A DNA stretch of 46,229 nucleotides from Rhizobium sp. Q54 (lineage in GTDB: Bacteria > Pseudomonadota > Alphaproteobacteria > Rhizobiales > Xanthobacteraceae), in contig CAMDSH010000027.1 in NCBI GenBank assembly GCA_945907045.1, forward strand, positions 1 to 46,229, given 5' to 3'. The position numbers and the translations under genes are program-made. How positions within the stretch are numbered: position 1 is the first letter of the stretch; each line of letters starts with the position of its first letter. The notes beneath the pieces are model-generated. The model saw nothing but the letters and a program-made list of their open reading frames with translations, made no database searches and was not told the DNA's origin. Shown here in pieces: positions 35,800 through 45,974 of this stretch.

Positions 35800-38031
35800 C
35801 TATGCAGCAAGCGAGGCTGTGGCCAATCCGGGGACGGAAGCGAGTGTTTCCGCCAGTCTTTCACGGTCGAGCGGTTTCACGAGAAACGCGTCCATTCCTG
35901 CTTTCAGGCAGGTGTCCCGGTCTTCGGTGAAGGCATTGGCCGTGAGTGCTACGATCAGGGTGCGCTTCGATCCGTCTTCCGCTTCGGTGGCGCGGATGCG
36001 GCGGGCGGCTTCCAGCCCATCGACACCCGGCATGTGCACGTCCATGAAGACGAGATCGTAGGGCGCACCGGCGGCACGCGCAGCCAGCCACGTCTCATAC
36101 GCAGCCTGTCCGTCGGTGGCGATGGTCGGGCGGTGGCCGAGACGCGCGAGCAGCGCGCGCGCGAGCAGCGCGTTGATCTCGTTATCCTCGGCGACGAGAA
36201 TCGAAAGCCCTTTGCCGGCAGACGCAGCGGGAGAGGAAATTTCCGCGGCAGCTTCGCTGGCGGGATGCTCGAACAAACTTTCAGGGCGCAAGCGCGCGGC
36301 GAGTGAAATCGCGCGCACCGGCTTGACCAGATATCCCGTGAAGCCGAGCTGCTTGAGCGACGGCAGCTCGTGACGGTCGGCGGGCGTGATCAGCACGATG
36401 CGTGGGCCGGTTTGCGTTGCGCTCGTGTCCTTGAATATCCCGGTCATGGCGCTAGCGCGTGCGTAGTCCACCAGCACTGCGTCCCAGTGCCGCTCCGGCA
36501 GCACGGCGGTGGCGACCTGCTCATCCGGCACAATGCAGGCTTTGGCGCCCCAGCGGGTGAGCCGCCGCGCCAGCAACTCCGCTTCGATGGCGGCTTCGGC
36601 GACAATGAGCACCGCCATGCCGTGCAAGTTGGGCACCGCGAATTCCTCATCGTATGCATCCACCGCGCGCGGCAGCGTGACGGCGACCGTGAACGTCGAG
36701 CCTGCGCCGGGCGTGCTCTTGACGCCGATGCGCCCGTTCATGCGCTCGACGATGCGCTTGGAGATTGCAAGTCCCAAACCCGTGCCGCCGAATTTGCGCG
36801 TGGAGCCGCCGTCGGCCTGCTCGAATTCGTGGAACACGCGCGCCTGATCCTCGGCGTTCATCCCGATGCCGGTGTCGCGCACCTGGAAATTCACCTCACC
36901 CGGCCAGATGCCCGGTTCGACGATGACGGCGACGCCGCCTTTTTCGGTGAACTTCACGGCGTTGCCGGCAAGATTGAGCAGCACCTGCCGCAACCGCGCG
37001 GCATCGCCCACCACGCGCTCGGGCAGCCGCTCGTCCACGAAGGACGCGATCTCGATGCCTTTGGCCTGCGCGCGCGGCGCAAGAAGCTCAACGGCTTCCT
37101 CGACCAGCGATGAAAGCGCGAACGGGCGCGCTTCGAGATCGAGTTTGCCGGCTTCGATCTTGGAGAAGTCGAGAATTTCCTCGATCAGCGAGAGCAACGT
37201 TTCGCCGGAAGTTTTCGCCGCCTTGGCATAGGTTTTTTGTTCGGGCGTGAGCGCCGTATCGAGCAGCAAATCGGACATGCCGAGCATGCCGTTGAGCGGC
37301 GTGCGGATTTCGTGGCTGACCATCGCGAGGAAGCGCGACTTGGCGCGGTTGGCGGCTTCCGCCTGGTCGCGCGCTTCGCCGAGCGCGCGTTCGGCCTCGG
37401 CGCGATCGGTAACGTCGCGGCCGACGCTTTGAACTTCGGTGCCGGTTTCGGTGCGCACGGCGACTTCGCGCCATGCGATCCAGCGCGCGTCCTCGCCGCC
37501 GGCGACCTTCTGATCGTGCACGCGCGTGCCATCGGTGAGCAGCGCCGGATCGCCCTGCTCAAGCACCTTGAGCATGGTCGCAGAGCCGAGCAGCTGTTCG
37601 CGGCTTTTGCCCGCGAGCGCACAGAATGCGTCGTTGGCATAAGTGATGCGCCCGGCGCCGTCACGGCGGACGATGACATCGCCCTGCGTCTCGAAGAAAC
37701 TGCGCGCGCGCTCTTCCTGCTCGCGCAGCTCCCAATTGCGATCGGCCAGTTCCTCAATGCGGGCTTCGGCCTTGTGCAGCCGCGCGCGCAAGAGCCGCCG
37801 CCGGTAAGTGAGAAGCGCGATGATCGCGCAGGCAATGGCGAACAGCGCGCCTGTGCCGATGGCGTAAGTGTGCGGATTGTAGGACGAAGCCTTGAACTGA
37901 ACGCCGGAGAGAAAGCCGACAGCCACCGAGACAGCGGTGAGCGTTCCGATTGCGGCGCGGCCGAACAATGCGGAGCGGCCGAAGGCGGCGTCCACCTTTT
38001 TCATAAAACCGGCGCGAGACCGCGTTTTCAT
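35800..38031 (-). CDS. Membrane hybrid sensor histidine kinase with two receiver domains
   Basis: A 743-residue hybrid kinase. Two membrane segments lie near residues 25-45 and 58-75, then a coiled coil and a PAS domain (about 107-213: [30 protein letters not shown]). HisKA has H240 in [20 protein letters not shown], and the ATPase domain shows N357, DTGIG (386-390) and [13 protein letters not shown]. The first receiver (about 472-580) keeps Asp522 and Lys570 but lacks the acidic pair ([10 protein letters not shown]), so it looks like a pseudo-receiver. The second (about 610-735) is complete: E615-D616, D664, K719 in FLVKPLD. The kinase-REC-REC order resembles Caulobacter ShkA. Targets are unknown. 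ATG 38004 is another start. Confidence 0.92.
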   Translation of the reverse strand: MKTRSRAGFMKKVDAAFGRSALFGRAAIGTLTAVSVAVGFLSGVQFKASSYNPHTYAIGTGALFAIACAIIALLTYRRRLLRARLHKAEARIEELADRNWELREQEERARSFFETQGDVIVRRDGAGRITYANDAFCALAGKSREQLLGSATMLKVLEQGDPALLTDGTRVHDQKVAGGEDARWIAWREVAVRTETGTEVQSVGRDVTDRAEAERALGEARDQAEAANRAKSRFLAMVSHEIRTPLNGMLGMSDLLLDTALTPEQKTYAKAAKTSGETLLSLIEEILDFSKIEAGKLDLEARPFALSSLVEEAVELLAPRAQAKGIEIASFVDERLPERVVGDAARLRQVLLNLAGNAVKFTEKGGVAVIVEPGIWPGEVNFQVRDTGIGMNAEDQARVFHEFEQADGGSTRKFGGTGLGLAISKRIVERMNGRIGVKSTPGAGSTFTVAVTLPRAVDAYDEEFAVPNLHGMAVLIVAEAAIEAELLARRLTRWGAKACIVPDEQVATAVLPERHWDAVLVDYARASAMTGIFKDTSATQTGPRIVLITPADRHELPSLKQLGFTGYLVKPVRAISLAARLRPESLFEHPASEAAAEISSPAASAGKGLSILVAEDNEINALLARALLARLGHRPTIATDGQAAYETWLAARAAGAPYDLVFMDVHMPGVDGLEAARRIRATEAEDGSKRTLIVALTANAFTEDRDTCLKAGMDAFLVKPLDRERLAETLASVPGLATASLAA

Positions 38032-38197
38032 CCGGATGCGCTCGTGTTGCTGCGATCAGGCCGTGCAAAGGCCTTCAAATCGCGACTGAATGTGCATTTG
38101 GCGCGTGGAATGTTGCGATTTTCTTCAACGTTGCGCGGTTGCCGGGCGGCGGCGCGAACGTGGTGAACGGGGAGTTAAGGACGCGAGGCCGAAGGGG

Positions 38198-38671
38198 TCA
38201 GTTGCGCCCGGCAACGTTGCGTTTATGCGTGGATTTCCACATCACGGCGAACAAGGCGGCGGCATCCTGATGGGAGAAATTCGCCGACCGCACAAAGATT
38301 TTGTGATCCGCCGGTTCGCTCGACAGGCTCACGGTTACGTCCGGCGCGCTCTCGGCGGCATCGACACGGATGGTTTTGATCGCGATGACGCCATTGCAGC
38401 TTGCGCCTTCGCCGCCGGAGAAATCGTCCACCAGCACGAAGTCCGCGGCGTCCGGATTGTCGACCAGCTGCATGCGAAGGTCGGGCTGCGATGCCGCGTT
38501 GTCGACGCGCACTTTATAATCCGCCGTCTTGCTGGACGAGAGCTGATAAGTGGTGGCGCCGGCGGTAAAGCACGGCCGCGGGCTGGACGTAAAGAATGTA
38601 TGCGCCGCCGCGGCAGCCGCCGGAACGGCGACGAGAACAACCAGCAGCGCGGCAACGTGGACGCGTTTCAT
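38198..38671 (-). CDS. Secreted hypothetical protein
   Basis: I do not recognise the family. ATG 38671 (GAGAG site at 6 bases) gives 157 residues; the frame is open to a TTG at 38692. A signal peptide is clear (VHVAALLVVLVAVPAAAAAAH). The mature part is beta-rich with two Cys (RPCFTAG, GASCNGV), a YKVRVDNAASQPDLRMQLVDNPDAADFVLVDDFSGG stretch and VTVSLSSEPADHKIFVRSA. It is transcribed toward the histidine kinase gene but is 166 bases away, and is preceded by comM. Confidence 0.65.
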   Translation of the reverse strand: MKRVHVAALLVVLVAVPAAAAAAHTFFTSSPRPCFTAGATTYQLSSSKTADYKVRVDNAASQPDLRMQLVDNPDAADFVLVDDFSGGEGASCNGVIAIKTIRVDAAESAPDVTVSLSSEPADHKIFVRSANFSHQDAAALFAVMWKSTHKRNVAGRN

Positions 38672-38773
38672 CGGCACTCTCGAACCCGGCAAGGGACAAA
38701 ACGCGACGGCCGGATCGAGAGCACAATGAGGTACTACTCATTACCGCCTGATTAAAATGCGGACGAAACGATC

Positions 38774-40312
38774 TTACGCCGCGCGGCGCACTTCATCCGC
38801 CAGCGCGCGGTAGGACAGCGCTTCAGCGAGATGCACGCGGCCGACTTGGGTAGCGCCGTCAAGATCGGCGAGCGTGCGCGCCACCCGCAGCACGCGATGA
38901 TATCCGCGCGCGGAAAGCCGCATCGCTTCGGTTGCGTCGCGCAGCAGCGCCATGCCGGCGCCGTCGGCGCGCACGACTTCTTCCAGTACCGGACTGTTGG
39001 CCTGCGAGTTTGTGCGCACATTAGGCATTCCAAGCGCTGCGTAGCGTTCGGCCTGAATGTCGCGCGCACGCGCGACGCGTAAAGCGACCTCGCGGCTGCC
39101 TTCGGTGGGCGGCGGCAAAATCAGATCGGCGGCGGTCACCGCCGGAACTTCAATGTGCAGATCGATGCGATCCAGAAGAGGTCCCGACAATCGTCCCTGA
39201 TAATCCGCCGCGCAACGCACATTCGCTCCCCGTTTGCAGGTAAAGCCGGGATCGCTGGCGCGCCCGCAGCGGCATGGATTCATCGCGGCCACCAGCATGA
39301 AGCGCGCAGGGTAAGTTACGCGATGATTGACGCGCGCGATGGCAACTTCGCCGGTTTCCAGAGGCTGGCGCAGCGAGTCGAGCGCCTGTCCGGAGAATTC
39401 CGGAAACTCGTCGAGAAACAAAACGCCGTTATGCGCGAGCGATACTTCGCCCGGACGCGCGCGCAATCCGCCGCCGACCAGCGCGGGCATCGACGCCGAA
39501 TGATGTGGCGAGCGGAACGGACGGCGGTTGGTAAGCGCGCCGCCTTCGATCTCGCCCGCGACCGAAGCGATCATCGATACTTCCAGCAGTTCCGGCGGCG
39601 AGAGCGGCGGCAGGATTGAAGGCAACCGCGCGGCGAGCATCGACTTGCCGGAGCCGGGCGGGCCAATCATCAGCAGATTGTGTCCACCCGCGGCGGCGAC
39701 TTCGAGCGCGCGCTTGGCGCTCTCCTGTCCCTTGATGTCGGCGAGGTCGAGAGTTTCGTCTTCGATTTCGCGAACTTTCGGCTGCGGACGCGAGAGCACC
39801 TGAGTGCCCTTGAAATGATTGGCGAGCTGGATGAGCGATTGCGCGGCGACGAGTTCGATCTCAGGGCTGGCCCAGGCGGCTTCCGCGCCGCAATCCGCCG
39901 GGCAGATGAGACCTTCGCCGCGTCCGTTGGCGCCGATGGCGGCGGGCAGCACGCCGGCGACCGCGGCGATGGAGCCGTCGAGGCCGAGTTCGCCCAGCAC
40001 GGTGAAACCGGAAACCGCGTCGTGCGGAATTGCGCCGATCGCCGCCATCAGGCCGAGCGCGATGGGGAGATCGTAGTGGCTTCCCTCTTTCGGCAGATCG
40101 GCGGGCGCGAGATTGATGGTGATGCGGCGCGCGGGAAGCGCCAGCCCCGATGCGACCAGCGCCGCGCGCACGCGCTCTTTTGCTTCGGAGACGGCCTTGT
40201 CGGGAAGGCCGACGATGTTGAAGGCGGGCAATCCGGGTGCGACCTGGACTTGCACATCGACGGCGCGGGCTTCGATGCCCTCGAACGCAACGGTCGTCAC
40301 CCGCTGGACCAT
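38774..40312 (-). CDS. YifB/ComM-family AAA+ ATPase
   Basis: Magnesium-chelatase-like AAA+ protein of 512 residues; in naturally competent bacteria ComM is a branch-migration helicase for transformation, but the family is also common in other bacteria. The N-terminal Lon-substrate-like domain starts VTTVAFEGIEARAVDVQVQ, and FNIVGLPDKAVSEAKERV is the family mark. The ATPase has Walker A MIGPPGSGKSMLAARLP, Walker B VLFLDEFPEF and sensor residues, with a Cys-rich insert (NPCRCGRASDPGFTCKRGANVRC). The C-terminal lid contains GYHRVLRVARTLADLDG. Natural competence is not shown here. Confidence 0.93.
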   Translation of the reverse strand: MVQRVTTVAFEGIEARAVDVQVQVAPGLPAFNIVGLPDKAVSEAKERVRAALVASGLALPARRITINLAPADLPKEGSHYDLPIALGLMAAIGAIPHDAVSGFTVLGELGLDGSIAAVAGVLPAAIGANGRGEGLICPADCGAEAAWASPEIELVAAQSLIQLANHFKGTQVLSRPQPKVREIEDETLDLADIKGQESAKRALEVAAAGGHNLLMIGPPGSGKSMLAARLPSILPPLSPPELLEVSMIASVAGEIEGGALTNRRPFRSPHHSASMPALVGGGLRARPGEVSLAHNGVLFLDEFPEFSGQALDSLRQPLETGEVAIARVNHRVTYPARFMLVAAMNPCRCGRASDPGFTCKRGANVRCAADYQGRLSGPLLDRIDLHIEVPAVTAADLILPPPTEGSREVALRVARARDIQAERYAALGMPNVRTNSQANSPVLEEVVRADGAGMALLRDATEAMRLSARGYHRVLRVARTLADLDGATQVGRVHLAEALSYRALADEVRRAA

Positions 40313-40444
40313 GCCCGCCCCAAACCGCCCGAAGGCCGCCTTTAAACGTGGAAAAGCCTACCCCAATCCGATTCGGCAAACAAGAACATTTGCAGAACAA
40401 AACGACTCGGCTAGAAACGGGTCAACGCAATGCAGGAGGCTCAA

Positions 40445-40642
40445 ATGATCGATAAACGGATGCTGGAGCGGGAATTACGGCAAGCCCGGCTGGCTTTGAT
40501 GGAAATTCAGGCCGCCGAGAGCGATATCCAGGAGATGCGGGACGACATGCAGCGGACTCACCGCGCCTGGCAGCAACTCGGATTGCTCGGCCGCGCATCG
40601 GCTTACGATCAGCATGAGAGACCCGCGCTGCAAGCGGCCTAG
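40445..40642 (+). CDS. Small coiled-coil hypothetical protein
   Basis: A 65-residue protein with no recognised family. ATG 40445 has an AGGAGG ribosome site 6 bases upstream, one of the strongest in the window, so the gene is probably real; an ATG at 40430 in the same frame lies before it. The sequence is mostly charged helix (DKRMLERELRQARLALMEIQ then AESDIQEMRDDMQRTHRAW), consistent with a short coiled coil. It lies between comM (opposite strand) and nitronate monooxygenase, 61 bases upstream of the latter. Confidence 0.65.
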   Translation: MIDKRMLERELRQARLALMEIQAAESDIQEMRDDMQRTHRAWQQLGLLGRASAYDQHERPALQAA

Positions 40643-40703
40643 TTGATCTTTCGCGGGCACGTTTTGAGTCCATAATCGGCGGTCTCGATCGAAAGGCCTG
40701 CCG

Positions 40704-41756
40704 GTGGCCAACAACGATCTGCTCAAGCGGCTCGGTATCGCGCATCCCATCATTCAGGCGCCGATGGGCGGCGGCTTCACGCCGCCAGCTTTAGTGGCGG
40801 TCTGTTCGAATGCCGGTGCGCTCGGCTCATTGGGCGCGCCTTACATGTCGGGCGCGCAAATCACCGAGGCCGCCGCCGCGATCCGCAAGCTCAGTTCCAA
40901 ACCATTCAACATCAACGTGTTCGCCGGCGGCTACGCGGCGAAGAACGATATCGATCCGGCGCCGATGCTGGCGCTGCTGGCTGAAATTCACGCATCTTAC
41001 GGAATGCCGCCGCCGTCATTGCCGCCGCTGCCGTCATCGCCGCTTGCCGAACAGATCGACGCCGTGCTGCAAGCGCGTCCGGCGGTGTTCAGTTTTGCGT
41101 TTGGTATTCCGCCAAGCGGTTCCCTCGCACAAATGAAGACACTCGGCATTGTATTGCTCGGTACCGCGACGACGGTGGAAGAAGGCCGCCTGCTGGAAGC
41201 CGCCGGTGTTGACGTGGTGGTGGCGCAAGGCCTGGAGGCGGGCGCGCATCGCGGCACATTCACCGTTGCGTTCGAGGACGCGATGGTGCCGACGCTTGAA
41301 CTGGTGCGCGGCATTACCGCCGTCGTGAAAATTCCGGTGATTGCGTCGGGCGGATTGATGGACGGGCGCGATATCGTTGCGGCGCTTAAGGCGGGAGCCG
41401 CCGCCGCACAACTCGGCACGGCCTTCATGCCGTGTCCTGAAGCGGGCACGCCGGCGGCGCACAAGCAGGCGCTGCTAGACGCGCGCAAGGACACCACCGT
41501 CGTAACGCGCGCATTCTCCGGGCGTCATGCGCGCGGGCTTACCAATGAATACATCCAGCGTTTCAAAGGCCGGGAGAACATCATCCTGCCGTTCCGCTTG
41601 CAGAACGATCTCACGCGCCCGATGCGAACCGAAGCCGCCAAACGCGGCGACGTCAAAAATCTTTCGCTGTGGGCGGGCACTGGCGTGGCGCGTTCGCGCG
41701 CGATGCCGGCGGAGGAGCTTGTGAGGACGCTGGTAGCGGAAATGCAGACGACTTGA
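40704..41756 (+). CDS. Nitronate monooxygenase
   Basis: FMN-dependent TIM-barrel enzyme (350 residues) that oxidises alkyl nitronates such as propionate 3-nitronate. Family signatures: GIAHPIIQAPMGGGFTPPALVA, FNINVFAG, AGVDVVVAQGLEAGAHRGTF with the conserved His, and [33 protein letters not shown] for FMN-phosphate binding. The C-terminal FSGRHARGLTNEYIQRF and LSLWAGTGVARSRAMPAEEL are usual. Start is GTG 40704. Family members include 2-nitropropane dioxygenase-like enzymes, and the in vivo substrate is not fixed. It converges on gshB. Confidence 0.93.
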   Translation: MANNDLLKRLGIAHPIIQAPMGGGFTPPALVAVCSNAGALGSLGAPYMSGAQITEAAAAIRKLSSKPFNINVFAGGYAAKNDIDPAPMLALLAEIHASYGMPPPSLPPLPSSPLAEQIDAVLQARPAVFSFAFGIPPSGSLAQMKTLGIVLLGTATTVEEGRLLEAAGVDVVVAQGLEAGAHRGTFTVAFEDAMVPTLELVRGITAVVKIPVIASGGLMDGRDIVAALKAGAAAAQLGTAFMPCPEAGTPAAHKQALLDARKDTTVVTRAFSGRHARGLTNEYIQRFKGRENIILPFRLQNDLTRPMRTEAAKRGDVKNLSLWAGTGVARSRAMPAEELVRTLVAEMQTT

Positions 41757-41767
41757 GGCGCGGAAAC

Positions 41768-42709
41768 TTATTTTCGTTTTGTCTCGATCTTGTCCCACAC
41801 CATTGCCGCCACATCGGGGCCGCCGAGTTTCTTGATTGCGCGGATGCCGGTGGGAGACGTGACATTGATTTCGGTCAGCCAGCCGTCGATCACGTCGATG
41901 CCGACGAACAGCAGGCCGCGCTCGCGCAATGAAGGTCCGATGCGCGCGCAAATCTCGCGCTCGCGCGGCGTCAAGTCAGTCGCTTTCGGCGAACCGCCGC
42001 GCACCATGTTGGAGCGCAGATCGTCCGCCGCCGGCACGCGATTGACCGCGCCGCCCAATTCGCCGTCCACCAGGATGATGCGCTTGTCGCCCTGCTTCAC
42101 CGCGGGCAGGAATTTCTGCACCACCCATTGTTCGCGAAACGTCGCCGCGAACAAATCATAGAGCGATCCGAAATTCAGATCATTGGCTTCGAGGCGGAAG
42201 ACCGCTTCGCCGCCTTTGCCGTAGAGCGGCTTCATCACGATGTCGCCGTGCTCGGCGCGGAACGCCTTGATCTCGGCGAGGTCGCGCGTGAGCAGCGTCG
42301 GCGGCATCAGGTCGGAAAATTCCGTGACGAATATTTTTTCCGGCGCGTTGCGCACATTCGCGGGGTCGTTGACCACCAGCGTCTTGGGGTGAACGCGCTC
42401 CAGCAGATGCGTCGTGGTGATGTAGGCGAGATCGAACGGCGGGTCCTGGCGGAGCAGGATGGCATCGAAGCTGGTCAGCTCAACGCGCTTTGATTCGCCG
42501 AGGGTGAAATGGCTCCCCTCGGTGTCCTGAACCTTGAGGGCCTGCACGCTGGCGAAGATCCGGCCGCCAAGCTGGGCCAGCCGGTCGGGGGTGTAATAAC
42601 TAAGCTTATGGCCCCGTTTTTGGGCCTCCAGCAGCAGCGCGAAGGTCGAATCGCCCGCGATTTTGATCCTTTCGATCGGATCCATCTGCACGGCAACATT
42701 CAGGCCCAT
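41768..42709 (-). CDS. gshB: Glutathione synthetase
   Basis: ATP-grasp ligase joining gamma-glutamylcysteine and glycine. The N-terminal [20 protein letters not shown] is diagnostic, followed by [47 protein letters not shown] and [24 protein letters not shown] with the metal- and ATP-binding residues. Length 313 is normal. It is divergent from the chemoreceptor gene 42813-44492, with 103 bases between. In many relatives gshB is next to yraN-rsmI; here the chemoreceptor gene is inserted between. Confidence 0.97.
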   Translation of the reverse strand: MGLNVAVQMDPIERIKIAGDSTFALLLEAQKRGHKLSYYTPDRLAQLGGRIFASVQALKVQDTEGSHFTLGESKRVELTSFDAILLRQDPPFDLAYITTTHLLERVHPKTLVVNDPANVRNAPEKIFVTEFSDLMPPTLLTRDLAEIKAFRAEHGDIVMKPLYGKGGEAVFRLEANDLNFGSLYDLFAATFREQWVVQKFLPAVKQGDKRIILVDGELGGAVNRVPAADDLRSNMVRGGSPKATDLTPREREICARIGPSLRERGLLFVGIDVIDGWLTEINVTSPTGIRAIKKLGGPDVAAMVWDKIETKRK

Positions 42710-42812
42710 GATGACCCTGCAATCGATGTGAAATAAGGAAAATAAGTCGTTAACATTTTACCGCCAAGATGCCCGCGCGGACCTGATCTTTCGGGGCTGG
42801 GGGCCTCTTATT

Positions 42813-44492
42813 GTGGCTTTGCCGAAGCTTTCAATAGCAGCCAAGCTCTACGCGATCTTTGCGCTGATGGCCACTATGACCGTCATGCTGGCGGCGTTGG
42901 CTTGGTTCAATGCCCGCGGTCACGCGGCGCTGACCGACGAATTCGAATCCGCCTATGCCGGCGCGCAGAACGTCGAGCGCGTGAACGGATTGATCTATGC
43001 CGTGGAGATGGAGATCCGCGGCATCTTCATGGTGTACGACGCCGATGACGCTGCCAAGCACGCGGAGTCGCTGGTCAAGGTCACCGATCGAGTCGCCTCG
43101 GTGGTTGCCGACTGGCAGATCAGCGTACGCGCGAGCGACGCCGCCTATTTCAGCAAGTTCGCCGTCCGCATTTCGCAATTTCTGGAATTCCCGCGCGAGA
43201 TAGCGCGGCTCACCACCGAAGGCAATCCGGTTGCCGCGCGCGCCTATGGTGACACGAAAGCCGCCGAATCCGTCCGGAACGAACTCAACAAAGATTTGCA
43301 GGAGCTGAGTGAACTTTATTCCACCCGCGCCAAACGCATCTACTCGCAGATCGACAGCGGCATCGACCAGACCGCGGTGTGGTTCGGCATGCTGGCCTTC
43401 ATGGCGCTCGCACTCGCGCTCTTCGGCGCGCTGCTGATATGGCGCTCGGTGGCGAGACCGCTGGAGCGGATTACGCGCGTCACCGAAACGGTCGCGGCAG
43501 GATCGCTCGATGCGTCGGTGCCGTATCGCCAGCGCAACGACGAGATCGGAGCGTTGGCGCGCTCGATCGCGGTGTTCCAGCAGGCGATGCGCAACAATGC
43601 CGATCTCAACCGCACCGTGATCCAGGACGCGGATCAGCGCGCCCGCCGGCAGGAACAGATGTCGGGCGAGATCGTGCGCTTCTCCGCCGAAGTGGAAGCC
43701 ACGTTGTCGGATTTGGGCCGCATCTCCGATCAGATGCTGGCGGCATCGACGCAGCTCGCGGGCGTGGCCGATAACGCCGCGTTGAAAACCGCGAGTGCGT
43801 CCGCTGCTTCGCACGAGGCGTCGTCCAACGTGCGCGATATCGCCTCGGCGGCGGACGAGCTTGCTGCCTCGGTGAACGAGATCGACCGCCAGGTTTCGCA
43901 GTCGAACGCCATCGCCACCAAGGCGGTGGACGAAGCGGAGCGCACCAACCTTGCTGTGAAGGAACTCGACGAAGCTGCCGCGCGCATTGGCTCTGTCGTT
44001 CGCATGATCAATGACATCGCGGAGCAGACCAATTTGCTCGCGCTCAACGCCACCATTGAAGCCGCCCGCGCGGGCGAAGCCGGGCGCGGCTTTGCCGTGG
44101 TCGCCGGCGAAGTCAAAGCACTCGCGGGTCAGACCGGCCGGGCGACCGAGGAAATCGGCGCGCAGATCGCCGGCATGCAGCGCGCGACGCAGCGCTCGAT
44201 CGAGGCGATCGGCGCCATCGAACAAACCATCCGGTCAATCGGCGATATCTCAGCCGCCATCGCCGCGGCGGTGACGGAACAGGGCGCTGCCACGCAGGAA
44301 ATCGCGCGCAGCGTCGAAATCGCGGCGGAGCGCACGATGGCGACGGCGGGCGAAGTCGTTCACGTCGGCGAAGCCACCACCGAAACACGCTCCAGCGCGA
44401 CGGCGGTGAAGAACGTGGCCGACGATCTTGGCCAGGTCGCGGGGCGCATCCGCTCTCAGGTCGATCAGTTCTTCGAGCGGCTTAGCGCCTAG
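42813..44492 (+). CDS. Transmembrane methyl-accepting chemotaxis protein
   Basis: A 559-residue chemoreceptor starting at GTG. TM1 is [20 protein letters not shown] (12-31), and a helical periplasmic sensor domain covers about 32-186. TM2 is around 188-211 ([20 protein letters not shown]). A HAMP domain follows (212-264, [20 protein letters not shown]). The MCP signalling domain has its tip at [20 protein letters not shown] (402-421). The ligand is unknown. No cheA or cheW is in the window, so it must signal to a distant chemosensory array. Its neighbours gshB and yraN are housekeeping, so this looks like a later insertion into a conserved block. Confidence 0.94.
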   Translation: MALPKLSIAAKLYAIFALMATMTVMLAALAWFNARGHAALTDEFESAYAGAQNVERVNGLIYAVEMEIRGIFMVYDADDAAKHAESLVKVTDRVASVVADWQISVRASDAAYFSKFAVRISQFLEFPREIARLTTEGNPVAARAYGDTKAAESVRNELNKDLQELSELYSTRAKRIYSQIDSGIDQTAVWFGMLAFMALALALFGALLIWRSVARPLERITRVTETVAAGSLDASVPYRQRNDEIGALARSIAVFQQAMRNNADLNRTVIQDADQRARRQEQMSGEIVRFSAEVEATLSDLGRISDQMLAASTQLAGVADNAALKTASASAASHEASSNVRDIASAADELAASVNEIDRQVSQSNAIATKAVDEAERTNLAVKELDEAAARIGSVVRMINDIAEQTNLLALNATIEAARAGEAGRGFAVVAGEVKALAGQTGRATEEIGAQIAGMQRATQRSIEAIGAIEQTIRSIGDISAAIAAAVTEQGAATQEIARSVEIAAERTMATAGEVVHVGEATTETRSSATAVKNVADDLGQVAGRIRSQVDQFFERLSA

Positions 44493-44511
44493 GGTTTGGC
44501 GCCAAAAGTTT

Positions 44512-44904
44512 TCAGCTTTCCATTTCGAACGCCGCCGGAATGTGCCGGGGCCAGCGTCCGGGCGCGACCAGAATCGCGTCGAAGCGGATGTCCTGAATAT
44601 TTTCGGGCGCGTGCGCGGCGAGCCATGCCTCGGCCGCCGCTGCGATGCGGCGCTGCTGCCGTGCGGTGAGCGATTCCGCCGCGTCGTCTAGCCGCGCGCG
44701 CGCCTTTACCTCGGCGAAAATCAGCAGGCGGCCGCGCCGCGCGACAATGTCGATCTCGCCGAGCGGGCTTTTCCAGCGCCGCGCCACGATGCGAAAGCCT
44801 TTGGCCATCAGCAAAGCGGCGGCCCGGCTTTCGGCGGAAATGCCGGTGCGAAACGCGGCGACGCGTTCCGGCCGCGGCGGCAAGCGGTCACTGCGCCGCG
44901 TCAT
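44512..44904 (-). CDS. YraN-family endonuclease-like protein (UPF0102)
   Basis: A 130-residue PD-(D/E)XK-fold protein. The family core is visible: [45 protein letters not shown], with the GEID Asp and the FAEVKAR Glu-Lys as the nuclease-type residues, then [17 protein letters not shown] and IRFDAILV. Function is unproven, though the fold suggests DNA or RNA processing. ATG overlaps the rsmI end by 17 bases, so it is coupled to rsmI as in many bacteria. Confidence 0.92.
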   Translation of the reverse strand: MTRRSDRLPPRPERVAAFRTGISAESRAAALLMAKGFRIVARRWKSPLGEIDIVARRGRLLIFAEVKARARLDDAAESLTARQQRRIAAAAEAWLAAHAPENIQDIRFDAILVAPGRWPRHIPAAFEMES

Positions 44905-45826
44905 CGCCGTCTGTCTTGGTGAGCGAGAGCGCGCGCTGATAAATTTCGCGGCGCGGGCGCCCGGTTGCGGCGGCGACTTCGCCGACAGCGTCTTTCACCG
45001 ACACCCGCGACAGCGCGCTTTGCAACAGTACATCGATATCGCCGGCTTGCTCCTGTTCAGCTTCCGCGGGCGGTGCGACGATGATGACAATTTCGCCGCG
45101 TGTCTCTGCGCCGGCTTCATAGTGCCGCGCCAGTGACGCGAGATCGCCGCGCCGGACCTCCTCATGCAATTTCGTCAGCTCGCGGCAGACGGCGGCTTCT
45201 CGCGCCGGCAGCGCCGCGGCCAAGTCAGCAAGCGCATCGCCAAGCCGCGGCCCGCTCTCGAACAGCACCAGCGTCGACGGAATCCGCGCGAGTTCAACGA
45301 TGCGTTTCTGCCGTGCGATTTGTTTGTTGGGAAGGAACCCTTCGAAGAAAAACCGGTCGGTCGGCAAGCCGGCGACATTGAGCGCCGCCAGCACGGCGGA
45401 AGCGCCGGGCAGCGCCGTCACCATGTGGCGCGCTTCGCAGGCCGCGCGCACGAGTTTGTAGCCGGGGTCCGACACCAGCGGCGTGCCGGCGTCGGACACC
45501 AGCGCGACCGCCGCGCCTTCCGCGAGCCTGGCCAGAATTTTCGGGCGTGCCTCGGAGGCGTTGTGCTCGTGATAGGGCGTGAGCGGCGTTGCGATGCCGT
45601 AATGGTCAAGCAGCTTGCGGGTGACGCGGGTGTCCTCGCAGGCGATCAGGTCGGCGGCGGCGAGAATTTCCAGCGCCCGCAGGGTCACATCGCGCAGGTT
45701 TCCGATCGGGGTGGCGACAAGATGCAGTCCGGGCGCCGCTGCCGGGGCCTCGATCTCATGTCCCGCCACCGCATAGCTCCTAGAGGAGCTTTTAGCGGCC
45801 TCGGGGCGTGTTTTGCTCGTAGCCAT
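44888..45826 (-). CDS. rsmI: 16S rRNA 2'-O-ribose C1402 methyltransferase RsmI
   Basis: SAM-dependent methylation of the 2'-OH of C1402 in 16S rRNA. Family motifs: [81 protein letters not shown] and FFEGFLPNK. The N-terminal Ser/Lys-rich stretch before GLHLVATP is longer than average. The frame begins at a GTG at 45835, but ATG 45826 is preferred. It is divergent from the LpoA-like gene. Confidence 0.94.
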   Translation of the reverse strand: MATSKTRPEAAKSSSRSYAVAGHEIEAPAAAPGLHLVATPIGNLRDVTLRALEILAAADLIACEDTRVTRKLLDHYGIATPLTPYHEHNASEARPKILARLAEGAAVALVSDAGTPLVSDPGYKLVRAACEARHMVTALPGASAVLAALNVAGLPTDRFFFEGFLPNKQIARQKRIVELARIPSTLVLFESGPRLGDALADLAAALPAREAAVCRELTKLHEEVRRGDLASLARHYEAGAETRGEIVIIVAPPAEAEQEQAGDIDVLLQSALSRVSVKDAVGEVAAATGRPRREIYQRALSLTKTDGDDAAQ

Positions 45827-45938
45827 GCGGGGCACTGTAGACGCGGCGGGCGCGGGCGTCAGCAGCGTGAAATTCGTTATCTATTTCATTTACTTAACTT
45901 TTCGGCGACAATAGGCCTGAATAAAGCTATGAAATACT

Positions 45939-45961
45939 GCTGGTATTAGCCTGATACCAGC
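45939..45961 (+). promoter_or_regulatory. Hairpin in leader of LpoA-like gene
   Basis: GCTGGTAT-TAGCCTG-ATACCAGC, an 8-bp perfect stem with a 7-base loop, lies just before the GAGGGGAG ribosome site of the gene starting at 45975. No T tract follows, so it is not a standard terminator. It may affect translation or be part of an operator. The region between rsmI and the gene is locally AT-rich and should hold divergent promoters. Confidence 0.5.
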
Positions 45962-45974
45962 GAGGGGAGCGGCG

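Noticed and set aside
35873..35888. GGTTTCACGAGAAACG as a third parS
   Set aside because: Three mismatches to consensus and it is the coding sequence of the conserved FLVKPLD receiver motif.
44495..44506. Palindrome TTTGGCGCCAAA as a terminator
   Set aside because: It has no loop and a poor tail; it may be chance between two convergent genes.
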